Shown: positions 1-12,916, numbered from the stretch's first letter. The stretch: 36,270 nucleotides of DNA from JBBQRS01 sp038214535 (GCA_038214535.1 JBBQRS010000045.1:1-36270), one strand, 5' to 3'. A program made the numbers and translations. Notes: generated by a model not told the origin, from the letters alone.

Positions 1-177
1 GCGCGCCTTCTCTTCCGGCGCATTGTCAATCGAATCAAACGCCCGGAACGCCGCGCCACCCTGCATCGCCAACACCTTGGTGATCGCCGCCGTCAGGGTC
101 GTCTTGCCATGATCAATATGCCCAATCGTCCCCACGTTGACATGGGGCTTCGTTCGCTCAAATACCTGCTTCGCCAT
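1..177 (-). CDS. tuf: Elongation factor Tu, N-terminal 59 residues (cut by window edge)
   Basis: EF-Tu is the GTPase that delivers aminoacyl-tRNA to the ribosome. Only the first 59 codons are in the window. The translation begins MAKQVFERTKPHVNVGTIGH and continues into the P-loop GHIDHGKT (residues 19-26) and TTLTAAIT, which is diagnostic for EF-Tu; the usual valine of GHVDHGKT is isoleucine here. The ATG at 175-177 is preceded on the minus strand by AAGGAG about 9 nt upstream, so the start is secure. It is the last gene of a str-type order (rpsL, rpsG, fusA, tuf), but a 410-bp gap with its own promoter separates it from fusA. Confidence 0.97.
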   Translation of the reverse strand, partial: MAKQVFERTKPHVNVGTIGHIDHGKTTLTAAITKVLAMQGGAAFRAFDSIDNAPEEKAR

Positions 178-248
178 AATGACTAAACTCCTTTTGCACG
201 AGTGTTCCGCCTGCGGTGTGGCAGACATCCGGTTGAGCAATCGGCAAC

Positions 249-340
249 CCAGGCACCGCCTGGCCGCCTCCCCCGAAGGGGAAACACAACTGCCTCGTGC
301 TGACCATTGGGCATTCAACCCACAGGCGCTGACGAGGCAG
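249..340 (-). promoter_or_regulatory. Structured 5' leader of tuf (stem-loops)
   Basis: Two perfect inverted repeats lie in the predicted tuf leader. One is CCAGGC/GCCTGG with a 3-nt loop (249-263). The other is a 9-bp pair CTGCCTCGT/ACGAGGCAG (290-298 with 332-340) enclosing a small inner TGGG/CCCA stem (308-311 with 319-322). Neither is followed by a T-run, so they are not ordinary terminators. A regulatory or stabilising RNA structure is possible; the function is unknown. Confidence 0.4.
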
Positions 341-512
341 CAAAACGAAGCCTGAGCCAACCGATGAAGGTCGGGCCCCGTTGATAACCGCTGTTCGTCG
401 GCGCCTCACACATCGCTTTGGCAGGCGAGGCACCTGATGCCACTCCGAGTCTTTGGCGCTCTCGGACTCTGACAGCCCGAAAACGCTCCTTCCAATCGGC
501 GGCAACTTATCT

Positions 513-541
513 ATTTTATCCAAGAGACGCTTGTTTGGCAA
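513..541 (-). promoter_or_regulatory. Predicted sigma70-type promoter of tuf
   Basis: Reading the minus strand, TTGCCA (541-536) is followed by a 17-nt spacer and TAAAAT (518-513). The predicted start is near 506, giving tuf a leader of roughly 330 nt. The element lies just downstream of the fusA stop, so tuf can be expressed separately from the rest of the str genes. The remainder of the 178-587 gap holds only the leader structures listed separately; no gene is apparent. Confidence 0.6.
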
Positions 542-587
542 ATCCGCAGCGTCATTTTGCAAACCGCTCGCTAAACCGTAAAAGATC

Positions 588-2681
588 TTACGAAATCCCC
601 AATGCCGCCTTGGCCTTCTCTTGCGGCACGATGTCGTAATGCTCGAACTCCATCGTGAAGGTCCCGCGGCCCTGCGTCATCGAACGCAGCGAGGTCGCAT
701 AACCAAACGTCTCGGCCAGCGGCACCAGCGCCCGCACCGTCTGCAACCCCGGCGAGTGCAGCTCCATCCCTTCGATCTGACCGCGGCGCGAGGCCAGGTC
801 ACCGATCACGTCACCAATCCCACCCTCCGGCGCGACCACTTCGATGCGCATCACCGGTTCCAGCAAGACGGTCCCGGCCTTCTCGGCCCCTTCGCGCAGC
901 GCCATCGAACCGGCGATCCGGAACGCCATGTCCGAGCTGTCAACCTCATGGAAAGACCCGCCGGTCAGCGTCGCCTGGATGTCTACCATCGGGAAGCCGC
1001 CCAGCACACCGTTATTCAGTGCATCACGCATCCCGTTCGCGACCGCAGGAATAAACTCCCGCGGCACGGCCCCGCCGGTCACTTTGTCCACAAATTCGAA
1101 GCCCTTGCCGCGCGCCGTGGGTTCCAGTTCAATAATCACGTGCGCAAACTGACCCCGTCCGCCCGTCTGGCGAACGAAGCGTGTCTCCTGCTCGATCTTG
1201 CGTGTGATAGTCTCACGATACGCGACTTGATTGCGACCCACATGCGCCTGCACGCCGAACTCACGGCGCATCCGCTCCACCAGCACTTCCAGGTGCAACT
1301 CACCCATCCCGCTGATCACCGTCTGCCCCGTCTGCTCGTCCTGCTTGACGACAAACGTCGGGTCTTCCTCGGCCAACCGCTGCAACGCGTTCGATAGTTT
1401 ATCCTGATCGGCCTTGCTCTTCGGCTCCACCGCCACCGAAATCACCGGCGACGGGAACTCGATGGCCTCCAGGATGATCGGATGATCAGGGTCGCACAGC
1501 GTCTCGCCGGTGAAGGTCTGCTTAATGCCCACAATCGCGCCGATGTCGCCAGCGCGAATCTCGGTCACATCCTGGCGCTTCTCCGCATACACCTGAACCA
1601 ACCGCCCCATGCGCTCCTTGCGGTCCTTATTCGAGTTAATCAACATCTGCCCGGTCTGCAACACGCCCGAATAAACGCGCACATAACCCAGCCGGCCAAT
1701 AAAGGGATCAGCCTGAATCTTAAACAGCATCGCTGCAGTCGGCTCGGCGGGGTGCGGGGAACGGATCTCTTCTTCGTCGGTGTCCGGGTTGACACCCTTC
1801 ACCGCCGGCACATCGAGCGGCGACGGCAAATAGTCAATCACCGCATCCAACAACAGTTGGATGCCCTTGGTCCGCAAAGCGGTGCCGCACAGCACGGGAA
1901 CCAGCTCGCTCGCAATCGTGGCGCGACGCAAGGCAGCTTTGAGCTCGGCCTCGCTGATTTCCTCGCCCTCTAGGAACTTGGCCGTCAGCGCTTCGTCGGT
2001 CTCGGCGATGCGCTCCACCATCTGTTCGCGCTGCGCCTCCGCCTGCGGGCGCATCTCTGCGGGGATCGGAATCTCGACCGGGTCGGCGCCCAACGCGTTG
2101 GGGAAAGACCAGGCCTGCATCGTCATCAGGTCAATCATGCCCGCAAACAGGTCTTCCGAGCCGATCGGCAACTGCACCGGCAGCGGCGTGGCGTGCAAAC
2201 GATCCACGATCATGTCCACCGTGCGCCAGAAATCCGCGCCCGTGCGATCCATCTTGTTGACGAAGCAGATGCGCGGTACGCCGTAGCGGTCGGCCTGACG
2301 CCACACCGTCTCCGACTGCGGCTCGACGCCGGCCACGCCATCGAATACGACGATGCCGCCATCCAGCACACGCATGGCACGCTGCACCTCGGCCGTGAAG
2401 TCAATGTGGCCGGGCGTATCAATCAGGTTAACCTGGTAGCCCTTCCACTCGCTGGAGATGGCCGCCGACTGGATCGTGATGCCACGTTCGCGTTCCTGCT
2501 CCATCCAGTCCGTAACGGTCGTCCCCTCGTCCACGTTACCCATGCGATACGTCTTGCCTGTGTAATACAAGATGCGCTCGGTCGTGGTCGTCTTCCCGGC
2601 ATCAATATGCGCGATGATGCCGATGTTGCGCAGGCGCTGCAACCGTGCTTCATCCGGATTTGGTTTGTTGATTTCAGACAT
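588..2681 (-). CDS. fusA: Elongation factor G
   Basis: EF-G is the GTPase that drives ribosomal translocation and, with RRF, ribosome recycling. The 697-residue length is normal. The G domain shows AHIDAGKT (24-31, P-loop), the switch region RERGITIQSAA (64-74), DTPGH (88-92) and NKMD (142-145). Domains II-V follow, including the conserved GMGELHLEVL and GRGQFAHV segments. The start is ATG at 2679-2681 (MSEINKPNPDEARLQ), preceded only by a weak GAGTGA Shine-Dalgarno. It follows rpsG with a 260-bp gap that contains two strong hairpins, so its translation or transcription may be set separately from rpsL-rpsG. The stop is TAA and tuf lies 410 bp downstream. Confidence 0.98.
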   Translation of the reverse strand: MSEINKPNPDEARLQRLRNIGIIAHIDAGKTTTTERILYYTGKTYRMGNVDEGTTVTDWMEQERERGITIQSAAISSEWKGYQVNLIDTPGHIDFTAEVQRAMRVLDGGIVVFDGVAGVEPQSETVWRQADRYGVPRICFVNKMDRTGADFWRTVDMIVDRLHATPLPVQLPIGSEDLFAGMIDLMTMQAWSFPNALGADPVEIPIPAEMRPQAEAQREQMVERIAETDEALTAKFLEGEEISEAELKAALRRATIASELVPVLCGTALRTKGIQLLLDAVIDYLPSPLDVPAVKGVNPDTDEEEIRSPHPAEPTAAMLFKIQADPFIGRLGYVRVYSGVLQTGQMLINSNKDRKERMGRLVQVYAEKRQDVTEIRAGDIGAIVGIKQTFTGETLCDPDHPIILEAIEFPSPVISVAVEPKSKADQDKLSNALQRLAEEDPTFVVKQDEQTGQTVISGMGELHLEVLVERMRREFGVQAHVGRNQVAYRETITRKIEQETRFVRQTGGRGQFAHVIIELEPTARGKGFEFVDKVTGGAVPREFIPAVANGMRDALNNGVLGGFPMVDIQATLTGGSFHEVDSSDMAFRIAGSMALREGAEKAGTVLLEPVMRIEVVAPEGGIGDVIGDLASRRGQIEGMELHSPGLQTVRALVPLAETFGYATSLRSMTQGRGTFTMEFEHYDIVPQEKAKAALGIS

Positions 2682-2753
2682 AGATCACTCGCAAACGGTA
2701 ACAGATAATCCGCGCCCTGCCGCGCAGGACGCCAAACAAAATGCCCACGTCTC

Positions 2754-2787
2754 GCTCGTAGCGCGCAGTCCTCTGCGCTTTACGAGC
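2754..2787. repeat. Imperfect palindrome between rpsG and fusA
   Basis: GCTCGTA (2754-2760) pairs with TACGAGC (2781-2787). Inside, GCGCAG (2763-2768) pairs with CTGCGC (2773-2778) around a TCCT loop, with a 2x2 internal mismatch. The layout, with GTA..TAC towards the ends, resembles the GTAG...CTAC palindromes elsewhere in the window (26993, 28222, 31981), but it lacks their GGCTAAA core. It is probably a dispersed palindromic repeat; in the fusA leader it would fold as RNA. Confidence 0.45.
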
Positions 2788-2829
2788 AAGAGATATCATC
2801 GGACGCTGATGATGAAATGGGCCACACAA

Positions 2830-2858
2830 ACCCGGCATCCAGAACAGAGATGCCGGGT
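2830..2858 (-). terminator. Possible terminator or attenuator after rpsG
   Basis: A perfect 10-bp stem (2830-2839 with 2849-2858; arm ACCCGGCATC) has a 9-nt loop. On the minus strand it is followed by TTTG only, so the U-tract is short. It sits 84 bp past the rpsG stop and about 150 bp before fusA. It may terminate part of the rpsL-rpsG transcripts or be a structural repeat. No convincing promoter for fusA was found in the gap. Confidence 0.4.
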
Positions 2859-2941
2859 ATATTCAATCGAAGCGAAGGCGGAGCGGGGAAAGAATCGGGT
2901 AACTTGTACTCTGCCAGGGCGCGAAACGCCTCGACGGGGTA

Positions 2942-3412
2942 CTAGAAGCGATAATGGGCAAAAGCGCGATTGGCTTCGGCCATCTTATGCGTATCTTCTT
3001 TCCTCTTGACGGTCGTGCCCGTGTTGTTATAGGCATCCATCAGCTCGTTCGACAACTTTTCGGTCATGGTCTTGCCGGGCCGCTTGCGCGCATTCTGGAT
3101 GAGCCAGCGCAGCGCCAACGCCAACCGCCGGTCTTCCCGAATTTCCATCGGCACCTGATAGGTCGCGCCGCCCACCCGCCGGGGGCGCACCTCGATGATC
3201 GGCGTCGCATTGCGCACGGCCTGCTCCAACACTTCCAGAGCCGGCTTCTTGGCGCGAGCTTCCATGGTATCCATTGCGCCGTAAAGAATCCGTTCCGCCG
3301 TACTCTTCTTGCCGGAGATCATCATCTTGTTCACGAAACTGGACACCAGCACGCTGTTATAGCGCGCATCCGCCGCTACTATCCGCTTTTCCGCACGATT
3401 ACGTCGAGCCAT
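2942..3412 (-). CDS. rpsG: 30S ribosomal protein S7
   Basis: S7 is a primary 16S rRNA binder that organises the head of the small subunit. The 156-residue protein matches the family length and shows the signature sequences: N-terminal MARRNRAEKR, SFVNKMMISGKKSTAERILYGA, the RPRRVGGATYQVP strand-loop, RWLIQNAR, and the C-terminal EANRAFAHYRF. The start ATG (3410-3412) has a GGAG about 8 nt upstream. The rpsL stop is 12 bp upstream, so the two genes are surely co-transcribed. In other bacteria S7 can repress its own operon, but no S7 target was identified here. Confidence 0.98.
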   Translation of the reverse strand: MARRNRAEKRIVAADARYNSVLVSSFVNKMMISGKKSTAERILYGAMDTMEARAKKPALEVLEQAVRNATPIIEVRPRRVGGATYQVPMEIREDRRLALALRWLIQNARKRPGKTMTEKLSNELMDAYNNTGTTVKRKEDTHKMAEANRAFAHYRF

Positions 3413-3424
3413 GCAATACTCCGT

Positions 3425-3868
3425 CTATCTCTTGCGACCGGCGGGAGCACCGGCCTTGGGCGTCTTCGCGCCGTACTTCGACCGGGCGCGCTTGCGACCG
3501 TCCACGCCGGACGTATCCAGCGCGCCGCGCACGATGTGATACCGCACGCCGGGCAGGTCCTTAACACGACCGCCGCGCACCAGCACCACCGAGTGCTCCT
3601 GCAAAGTATGACCTTCGCCGGGGATGTACGCCGTGACCTCAATTTGATTCGTGAGGCGCACGCGCGCAATCTTGCGCAAGGCCGAGTTCGGTTTCTTGGG
3701 CGTCATCGTGCGCACCTGGGTGCAGACGCCGCGCTTGAAGGGATTGCCCTTAGTCGTGCGGCGCGTTCGGCCCGTGTTCGTGTTCAGGTTATATTGCAGC
3801 GCCGGCGCCTTTTCTTTCTTGGCTACGGGCTTCCGGCCTTTGCGCACCAGTTGATTAATCGTCGGCAA
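3425..3868 (-). CDS. rpsL: 30S ribosomal protein S12 (TTG start, internal insertion)
   Basis: S12 sits in the decoding centre and controls fidelity. Conserved blocks are MPTINQLVRKGR, NPFKRGVCTQVRT, TPKKPNSALRK, PGEGHTLQEHSVVLVRGG and RVKDLPGVRYH. The lysine of KKPNS associated with streptomycin response is the normal sensitive-type residue. At 147 residues it is longer than the usual ~124: about 15 extra residues (around QYNLNTNTGRTRRTTKG) precede KRGVCT, and there is a longer basic C-terminus. The start codon is TTG (3866-3868), fixed by GGAGGG with a 5-nt spacing and by the conserved N-terminus. It is the first gene of an rpsL-rpsG unit with a predicted promoter just upstream. Confidence 0.97.
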   Translation of the reverse strand: MPTINQLVRKGRKPVAKKEKAPALQYNLNTNTGRTRRTTKGNPFKRGVCTQVRTMTPKKPNSALRKIARVRLTNQIEVTAYIPGEGHTLQEHSVVLVRGGRVKDLPGVRYHIVRGALDTSGVDGRKRARSKYGAKTPKAGAPAGRKR

Positions 3869-3904
3869 AATTCCCTCCGCTTTCTTATCACAAAAAACAA
3901 CATA

Positions 3905-3930
3905 CGTGGGCCGGCCTGAGCCGGCCCACG
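3905..3930 (-). terminator. GC-rich hairpin between rpoC and rpsL
   Basis: A perfect 11-bp stem (3905-3915 with 3920-3930) closes on a 4-nt loop. On the minus strand a run of six T lies 7 nt beyond the stem (3892-3897). It could be the rho-independent terminator of rpoBC. It also coincides with the predicted start of the rpsL transcript, so it may instead be a 5'-end stem-loop or attenuator for the str genes. Confidence 0.5.
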
Positions 3931-3937
3931 AACTGCA

Positions 3938-3966
3938 ACTTTATCACACTGTCATGCTTCGGTCAA
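3938..3966 (-). promoter_or_regulatory. Predicted promoter for rpsL-rpsG
   Basis: On the minus strand TTGACC (3966-3961), a 17-nt spacer and TAAAGT (3943-3938) form a plausible sigma70-type promoter just after the rpoC stop. The predicted start falls near 3930, at the edge of the 11-bp hairpin. The -35 is 5/6 and the -10 is 4/6 to consensus. Confidence 0.45.
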
Positions 3967-3998
3967 ATTACAGGCCGCCTTCGCGCGCCCGCTGCGAC

Positions 3999-8537
<4,539 letters not shown>

Positions 8538-8588
8538 AAGTCACTCCTTTTTCCTGCCTGGCAACAATACGTTGCGCTGTCAGTAGCC

Positions 8589-11500
8589 TCATTCCATGCC
8601 CTTGCTCATCGGTCCGGGCAGGCTCAAGCTAAAGCCTAGGTTGGGCAGCTTCTCTTCCGCATCCTCGCGGCCGAACTGGATCACCTCTTCCTTGGCGTCT
8701 ACGACCTCAACCGACAGACCCAAAGATTGCAACTCTTTCACCAGGACACGGAAGCTTTCGGGCACGCCCGGCGACTCGATCTGTTCGCCCTTGACGATGG
8801 CCTCATACGTCTTCACGCGTCCGGTCACATCATCCGATTTCACGGTGAGCATCTCTTGCAGGCTGTAGGCCGCGCCATAGGCTTCCAGCGCCCAAACTTC
8901 CATCTCACCGAAACGCTGACCACCGAACTGCGCCTTGCCGCCCAGCGGTTGCTGGGTCACCAGGCTGTACGGGCCGGTCGACCGCGCATGGACCTTGTCT
9001 TCTACCAGGTGATGCAGCTTCATCATATGGATGATGCCCACCGTCACCGGCATATCGAACGCCTCGCCGGACTTGCCGTTATGCAACACCGTCTTGCCCC
9101 AGGTGGGCAACGGTTGATTCTGCTCCAGGCTCACCCGCAGCGCCTCCGCTGTCACCTCTTCGGGCGCCAGGTTAGAGATGCGCTCCATCTCGGCATACAT
9201 CGTGTCGCGATCTTCCTGCGATTCCTCGACCTCGATGTATTCGATGATCGGCTCGTCGCCCTCGGCGTCTACCTCGGCCTCAACCACGACCGGCTCCAGA
9301 TAGGTCGCCCGCATCCGTTCGCGCACCACCCACTTCAGCCACTCGCGCAGCCCCACAACACGCGCCATCTCATCGGCTTCCTCGCGCGCCCGAATCGGGC
9401 GGCCATCGGCCTCGAACCACAGCAAAGTGTCGGGGGCATAGTTCTGCGGCTCTTCACGCAGCCACTCGCGCAGCACAGAGCGCCGCGCATAGGAAATATC
9501 GTTATAGACGTGCTCCGGTTCATAGCCGCGCTCGCCCAGCCATTCAGCCAGGTAGAGCAACCGAACTTCGTCGTCGTCCCGCAACTCTTCTTCTGAGTAA
9601 CCCGCGGCCGCGGCCCACGCCCAGGCGCGACTGCTCGCCTTTTCCCAGGCCCGATCCGCCAGCCACGCCCGCGCCAGCTCGGCTTCGATCTCTAACTCGC
9701 TTGCGCCGTCGAAAACCGGCGTCTCCGCCCGGAAGCCCAGGCGCTCGGCGGCCCAACCCAGGTGCGTTTCCAACACTTGCCCGATGTTCATACGAGCAGG
9801 CACGCCCAGCGGGTTCAGGATGATATCAACCGGCGTCCCATCGGGCAGGAACGGCATATCCTCAACCGGCACGATCTTCGAGATCACGCCCTTGTTGCCA
9901 TGCCGGCCCGCCATCTTGTCGCCCTCCATCAGCTTGCGCCGTTGCGCCACGCTCACGCGCACCATGCGCTCGACCCCCGCGGGCAAGTCGCGATGCTCGT
10001 CACGGCTGAATTCCTTGATGTCCACAACCTTGCCGTACTCACCGTGCGGCAGGCGCAGGCTCGAATCCTTGACCTCGCGCGCCTTCTCACCGAAGATGGC
10101 CCGCAGCAGCTTCTCCTCCGGGCTGAGCTCTTGCTCGCCCTTCGGGGTGATCTTGCCCACCAGAATATCGCCGGGCGCGACCACCGCGCCAATGCGCACC
10201 ACGCCGCCTTCGTCCAGGTCCTTCAGCGCATCCTCGCCCACGTTGGGGATGTCGCGCGTGATTTCTTCCGGCCCTAGCTTAGTGTCGCGCGCCTCGATCT
10301 CGTGCTTCTCGATGTGAATGGACGTGAACTTGTCGGCCTGCACCAGTCGCTCACTGATCAGGATGGCGTCTTCGTAGTTGCCGCCTTCCCAACTCAGGAA
10401 TGCGACCAGCACGTTCTGGCCCAGCGCCATCTCGCCCATCTGCGTCGAGCTGGAGTCGGCCAACACCTGGCCGCGCTCCACGCGGTCGCCCTTGCTCACC
10501 ACCGGTCGCTGGTCAATACACGTGCTCTGGTTCGAGCGTTGATATTTGCGCAGCCGATAGGTGCGCCGCGTGCCGTCATCTTCCAGCACCACAATCTCAT
10601 CGGAACGGGCGCTCACGACCTCGCCGGAATTCAACGCCACAATCACCTGGCCCGAATCCACCGCCGCCTGGCGTTCGATGCCTGTGCCCACCAGGGGCGC
10701 ATCAGGCCGCAGCAACGGCACGGCCTGGCGCTGCATGTTCGAACCCATCAACGCACGGTTGGCGTCGTCATGCTCCAGGAATGGGATCAGCGCCGCCGAA
10801 ACCGAAACAATCTGCTTCGGCGAAACATCCATATACTCGACGTGATCGGGCGAATCGAATTGGAACTTCTGGCCGTGGCGCACCGACACACGCGCCTCAC
10901 GGAAGTGGTTCTCTTCATCAATCGCCGCGTTCGCCTGCGCGATCGCGTAACGATCTTCTTCATCTGCCGACAGGAAGACAATTTCTTCCGTCAGCGTCGG
11001 CACCACGCGCACCTCCGGCAGCACATCGCTCAATTCGGCGATTTGCTTCGCCAGAGCCTCGTCCACCACCACGCCATTCTCGGCGACGATGACGCCGTCG
11101 GGCAGCACGATGCGCTCTCGCAGCGTCTTGCCCACCAGCGCCGCGGGCGTATTCGACACGCGGTTCACGACCCGCCGATATGGCGTCTCGATGAACCCGA
11201 ACTCGTTGATCCGCCCATAGCTCGCCAACACACCGATCAGGCCGATGTTCGGACCTTCCGGCGTCTCGATGGGGCAAATGCGGCCATAGTGGCTATTGTG
11301 CACGTCACGCACATCGAAGCCCGCGCGCTCGCGGCGCAGGCCGCCCGGCCCCAACGCGCTCAGGCGGCGCTTGTGGGTCAACTCGGCCAGCGGGTTCGTC
11401 TGATCCATGAACTGGCTGAGTTGCGACCCGCCGAAGAACTCGCGGATGGCCGCCACGACAGGCCGGATGTTAATCAGGGAAAGCGGCGTCGCCTGCTCCG

Positions 11501-12623
11501 TGTCGCGGATGGACATGCGCTCGCGCACCACCCGCTCCATGCGCAACAGACCGATGCGCAACTGATTCTGAATCAACTCGCCCACCGTCTTCACGCGCCG
11601 GTTGCCCAGGTGATCTATGTCGTCTTCCCCCTCAACGCCGTTGTTGATCTGGATCATATGGCGCAGCACGGCAACAATATCTTCCTGCGTCAGCGTGCGA
11701 TGACTGAGCGGCACATTCAGGTCGAGCCGCCGATCCAGCTTATAACGCCCGACCTTGCCCAGGTCATAGCGGCGCGGCGCAAACACCAAGTTCAACATGA
11801 AATTCTTCGCGTTGTCCAGGGTCGCCGGATCGCCGGGGCGCAACTTCTTATAGAACTCCATCAGCGCGGCGTCCACGCCCTTGGCCGAATCTTCGCGGTT
11901 CGGCGTTCGGGTGGGGTCGCGTTCCAACGTCGCCGCGATATAGGGATGCTCGGGGTCGGTATCCACATCGGCAAACAGCTCCAGGATTTCCTCGTCAGAG
12001 CCGTAGCCGATGGCGCGCAGCAACACCGTCACCGGCAGCTTGCGCTTCCGGTCCACCTTCACCGAGACCACGTCGCGCTTGCTGGTCTCGAACTCCAGCC
12101 ACGCCCCGCGGTTCGGGATCAACTTGGAGTAGCACAGACGCCGATCGGTCACCCGATCTTCTTCCACCGTGAAATAAACACCGGGCGACCGGATGAGCTG
12201 GCTCACCACCACGCGCTCGGCCCCATTAATAATGAACGTGCCGTTCTCGGTCATCAGGGGAAAGTCGCCCATGAAGACGTTCTGATACGTCACTTCGCCC
12301 GTCTCACGATTCACCAGCCGCACGCGCACCCACAGCGGCGCGGCGAAGGTCATATCACGGTCGCGGCACACCGGTTCGGAATACTTCGGTTCGCCGAACC
12401 AGAACCCATCCGGCCCGGGGGTCGAGCCGAAGTGCAACTCAAGATTCTTGTTGAAGCTAACAATCGGCGAAATCTCGTCGAATAACTCTTGTAGGCCTTC
12501 CTCCTGGAACCACTGGAAGGAATCGAGCTGCACCTGGATCAACCGCGGCAGCTCGTAAACGTTGGGGATGCGGGCATAAGACTTGCGGATGGTGGTGTCG
12601 CCATGCGTAGGGAGACTCGTCAT
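8589..12623 (-). CDS. rpoB: RNA polymerase beta subunit
   Basis: Beta forms the second half of the catalytic cleft and holds the rifampicin pocket. With the ATG at 12621-12623 (behind TAAGGAG) it has 1344 residues; an in-frame TTG at 12657-12659 would add 12 residues but has no ribosome site and falls in the leader hairpin. The rifampicin region SQLSQFMDQTNP begins at residue 400, and D407, H417, R420 and S422 (E. coli 516, 526, 529, 531) are the sensitive-type residues. PIETPEGPNIGLI, HARSTGPYSLVTQQPLGGKAQ and GEMEVWALEAYGAA are intact. Between VFDGA (970-974) and KTVLHNG (from 1177) there are about 200 Trp/Glu/Arg-rich residues where B. subtilis has about 20: a large lineage-type insertion. 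Confidence 0.99.
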   Translation of the reverse strand: MTSLPTHGDTTIRKSYARIPNVYELPRLIQVQLDSFQWFQEEGLQELFDEISPIVSFNKNLELHFGSTPGPDGFWFGEPKYSEPVCRDRDMTFAAPLWVRVRLVNRETGEVTYQNVFMGDFPLMTENGTFIINGAERVVVSQLIRSPGVYFTVEEDRVTDRRLCYSKLIPNRGAWLEFETSKRDVVSVKVDRKRKLPVTVLLRAIGYGSDEEILELFADVDTDPEHPYIAATLERDPTRTPNREDSAKGVDAALMEFYKKLRPGDPATLDNAKNFMLNLVFAPRRYDLGKVGRYKLDRRLDLNVPLSHRTLTQEDIVAVLRHMIQINNGVEGEDDIDHLGNRRVKTVGELIQNQLRIGLLRMERVVRERMSIRDTEQATPLSLINIRPVVAAIREFFGGSQLSQFMDQTNPLAELTHKRRLSALGPGGLRRERAGFDVRDVHNSHYGRICPIETPEGPNIGLIGVLASYGRINEFGFIETPYRRVVNRVSNTPAALVGKTLRERIVLPDGVIVAENGVVVDEALAKQIAELSDVLPEVRVVPTLTEEIVFLSADEEDRYAIAQANAAIDEENHFREARVSVRHGQKFQFDSPDHVEYMDVSPKQIVSVSAALIPFLEHDDANRALMGSNMQRQAVPLLRPDAPLVGTGIERQAAVDSGQVIVALNSGEVVSARSDEIVVLEDDGTRRTYRLRKYQRSNQSTCIDQRPVVSKGDRVERGQVLADSSSTQMGEMALGQNVLVAFLSWEGGNYEDAILISERLVQADKFTSIHIEKHEIEARDTKLGPEEITRDIPNVGEDALKDLDEGGVVRIGAVVAPGDILVGKITPKGEQELSPEEKLLRAIFGEKAREVKDSSLRLPHGEYGKVVDIKEFSRDEHRDLPAGVERMVRVSVAQRRKLMEGDKMAGRHGNKGVISKIVPVEDMPFLPDGTPVDIILNPLGVPARMNIGQVLETHLGWAAERLGFRAETPVFDGASELEIEAELARAWLADRAWEKASSRAWAWAAAAGYSEEELRDDDEVRLLYLAEWLGERGYEPEHVYNDISYARRSVLREWLREEPQNYAPDTLLWFEADGRPIRAREEADEMARVVGLREWLKWVVRERMRATYLEPVVVEAEVDAEGDEPIIEYIEVEESQEDRDTMYAEMERISNLAPEEVTAEALRVSLEQNQPLPTWGKTVLHNGKSGEAFDMPVTVGIIHMMKLHHLVEDKVHARSTGPYSLVTQQPLGGKAQFGGQRFGEMEVWALEAYGAAYSLQEMLTVKSDDVTGRVKTYEAIVKGEQIESPGVPESFRVLVKELQSLGLSVEVVDAKEEVIQFGREDAEEKLPNLGFSLSLPGPMSKGME

Positions 12624-12648
12624 AAATCGCCTTCTCCTTATCGGAAAG

Positions 12649-12680
12649 CAAAAGACCAAGTTCGGAAACCGACTTGGTCT
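12649..12680 (-). terminator. Terminator-like hairpin in the rpoB leader (attenuator candidate)
   Basis: On the minus strand a perfect 9-bp stem (12672-12680 with 12653-12661; arm AGACCAAGT), extended by an inner CGG/CCG pair, is followed directly by TTTTGCTTT. It lies between the predicted rpoB promoter and the rpoB Shine-Dalgarno (12632-12637), about 10 nt from the latter. The shape is that of a weak intrinsic terminator, suggesting transcription attenuation of rpoBC. Confidence 0.55.
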
Positions 12681-12764
12681 ATCCCGATCGCGTCATGCGA
12701 AGGGAATATATTATGGAATAAATCTGATGCAATGTATTGGGCTGTCTTTGGACGGCAAGCGCTA

Positions 12765-12793
12765 ATCATATCAATAATATGCCGATTTGTCAA
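12765..12793 (-). promoter_or_regulatory. Predicted strong promoter of rpoB-rpoC
   Basis: On the minus strand a perfect TTGACA (12793-12788), a 17-nt spacer and TATGAT (12770-12765, 5/6) give the best promoter in the window. The start is expected near 12758, leaving a leader of about 135 nt that contains the 12653-12680 hairpin. rpoBC is thus expressed here without upstream rplJL genes. Confidence 0.75.
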
Positions 12794-12916
12794 GTCTTTC
12801 AGTGAGGAAAATGACAAAGTGGCAAAACTCGTGATGCGCGTCGTTGCGACGTAGATTGAAGTTTGTCTCTACCTTAAAGAATTATACCAAAATCGCAAAT
12901 AAAACCCAAATGGGGC

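Noticed and set aside
178..587. tRNA or other standard RNA gene in the fusA-tuf gap
   Set aside because: No T-loop (GTTCGA-type) or cloverleaf arrangement was found; only leader hairpins and a promoter.
10302..12485. 727-codon open frame antisense to rpoB
   Set aside because: A shadow of rpoB, His/Arg/Gln-rich, with no plausible ribosome site or domain.
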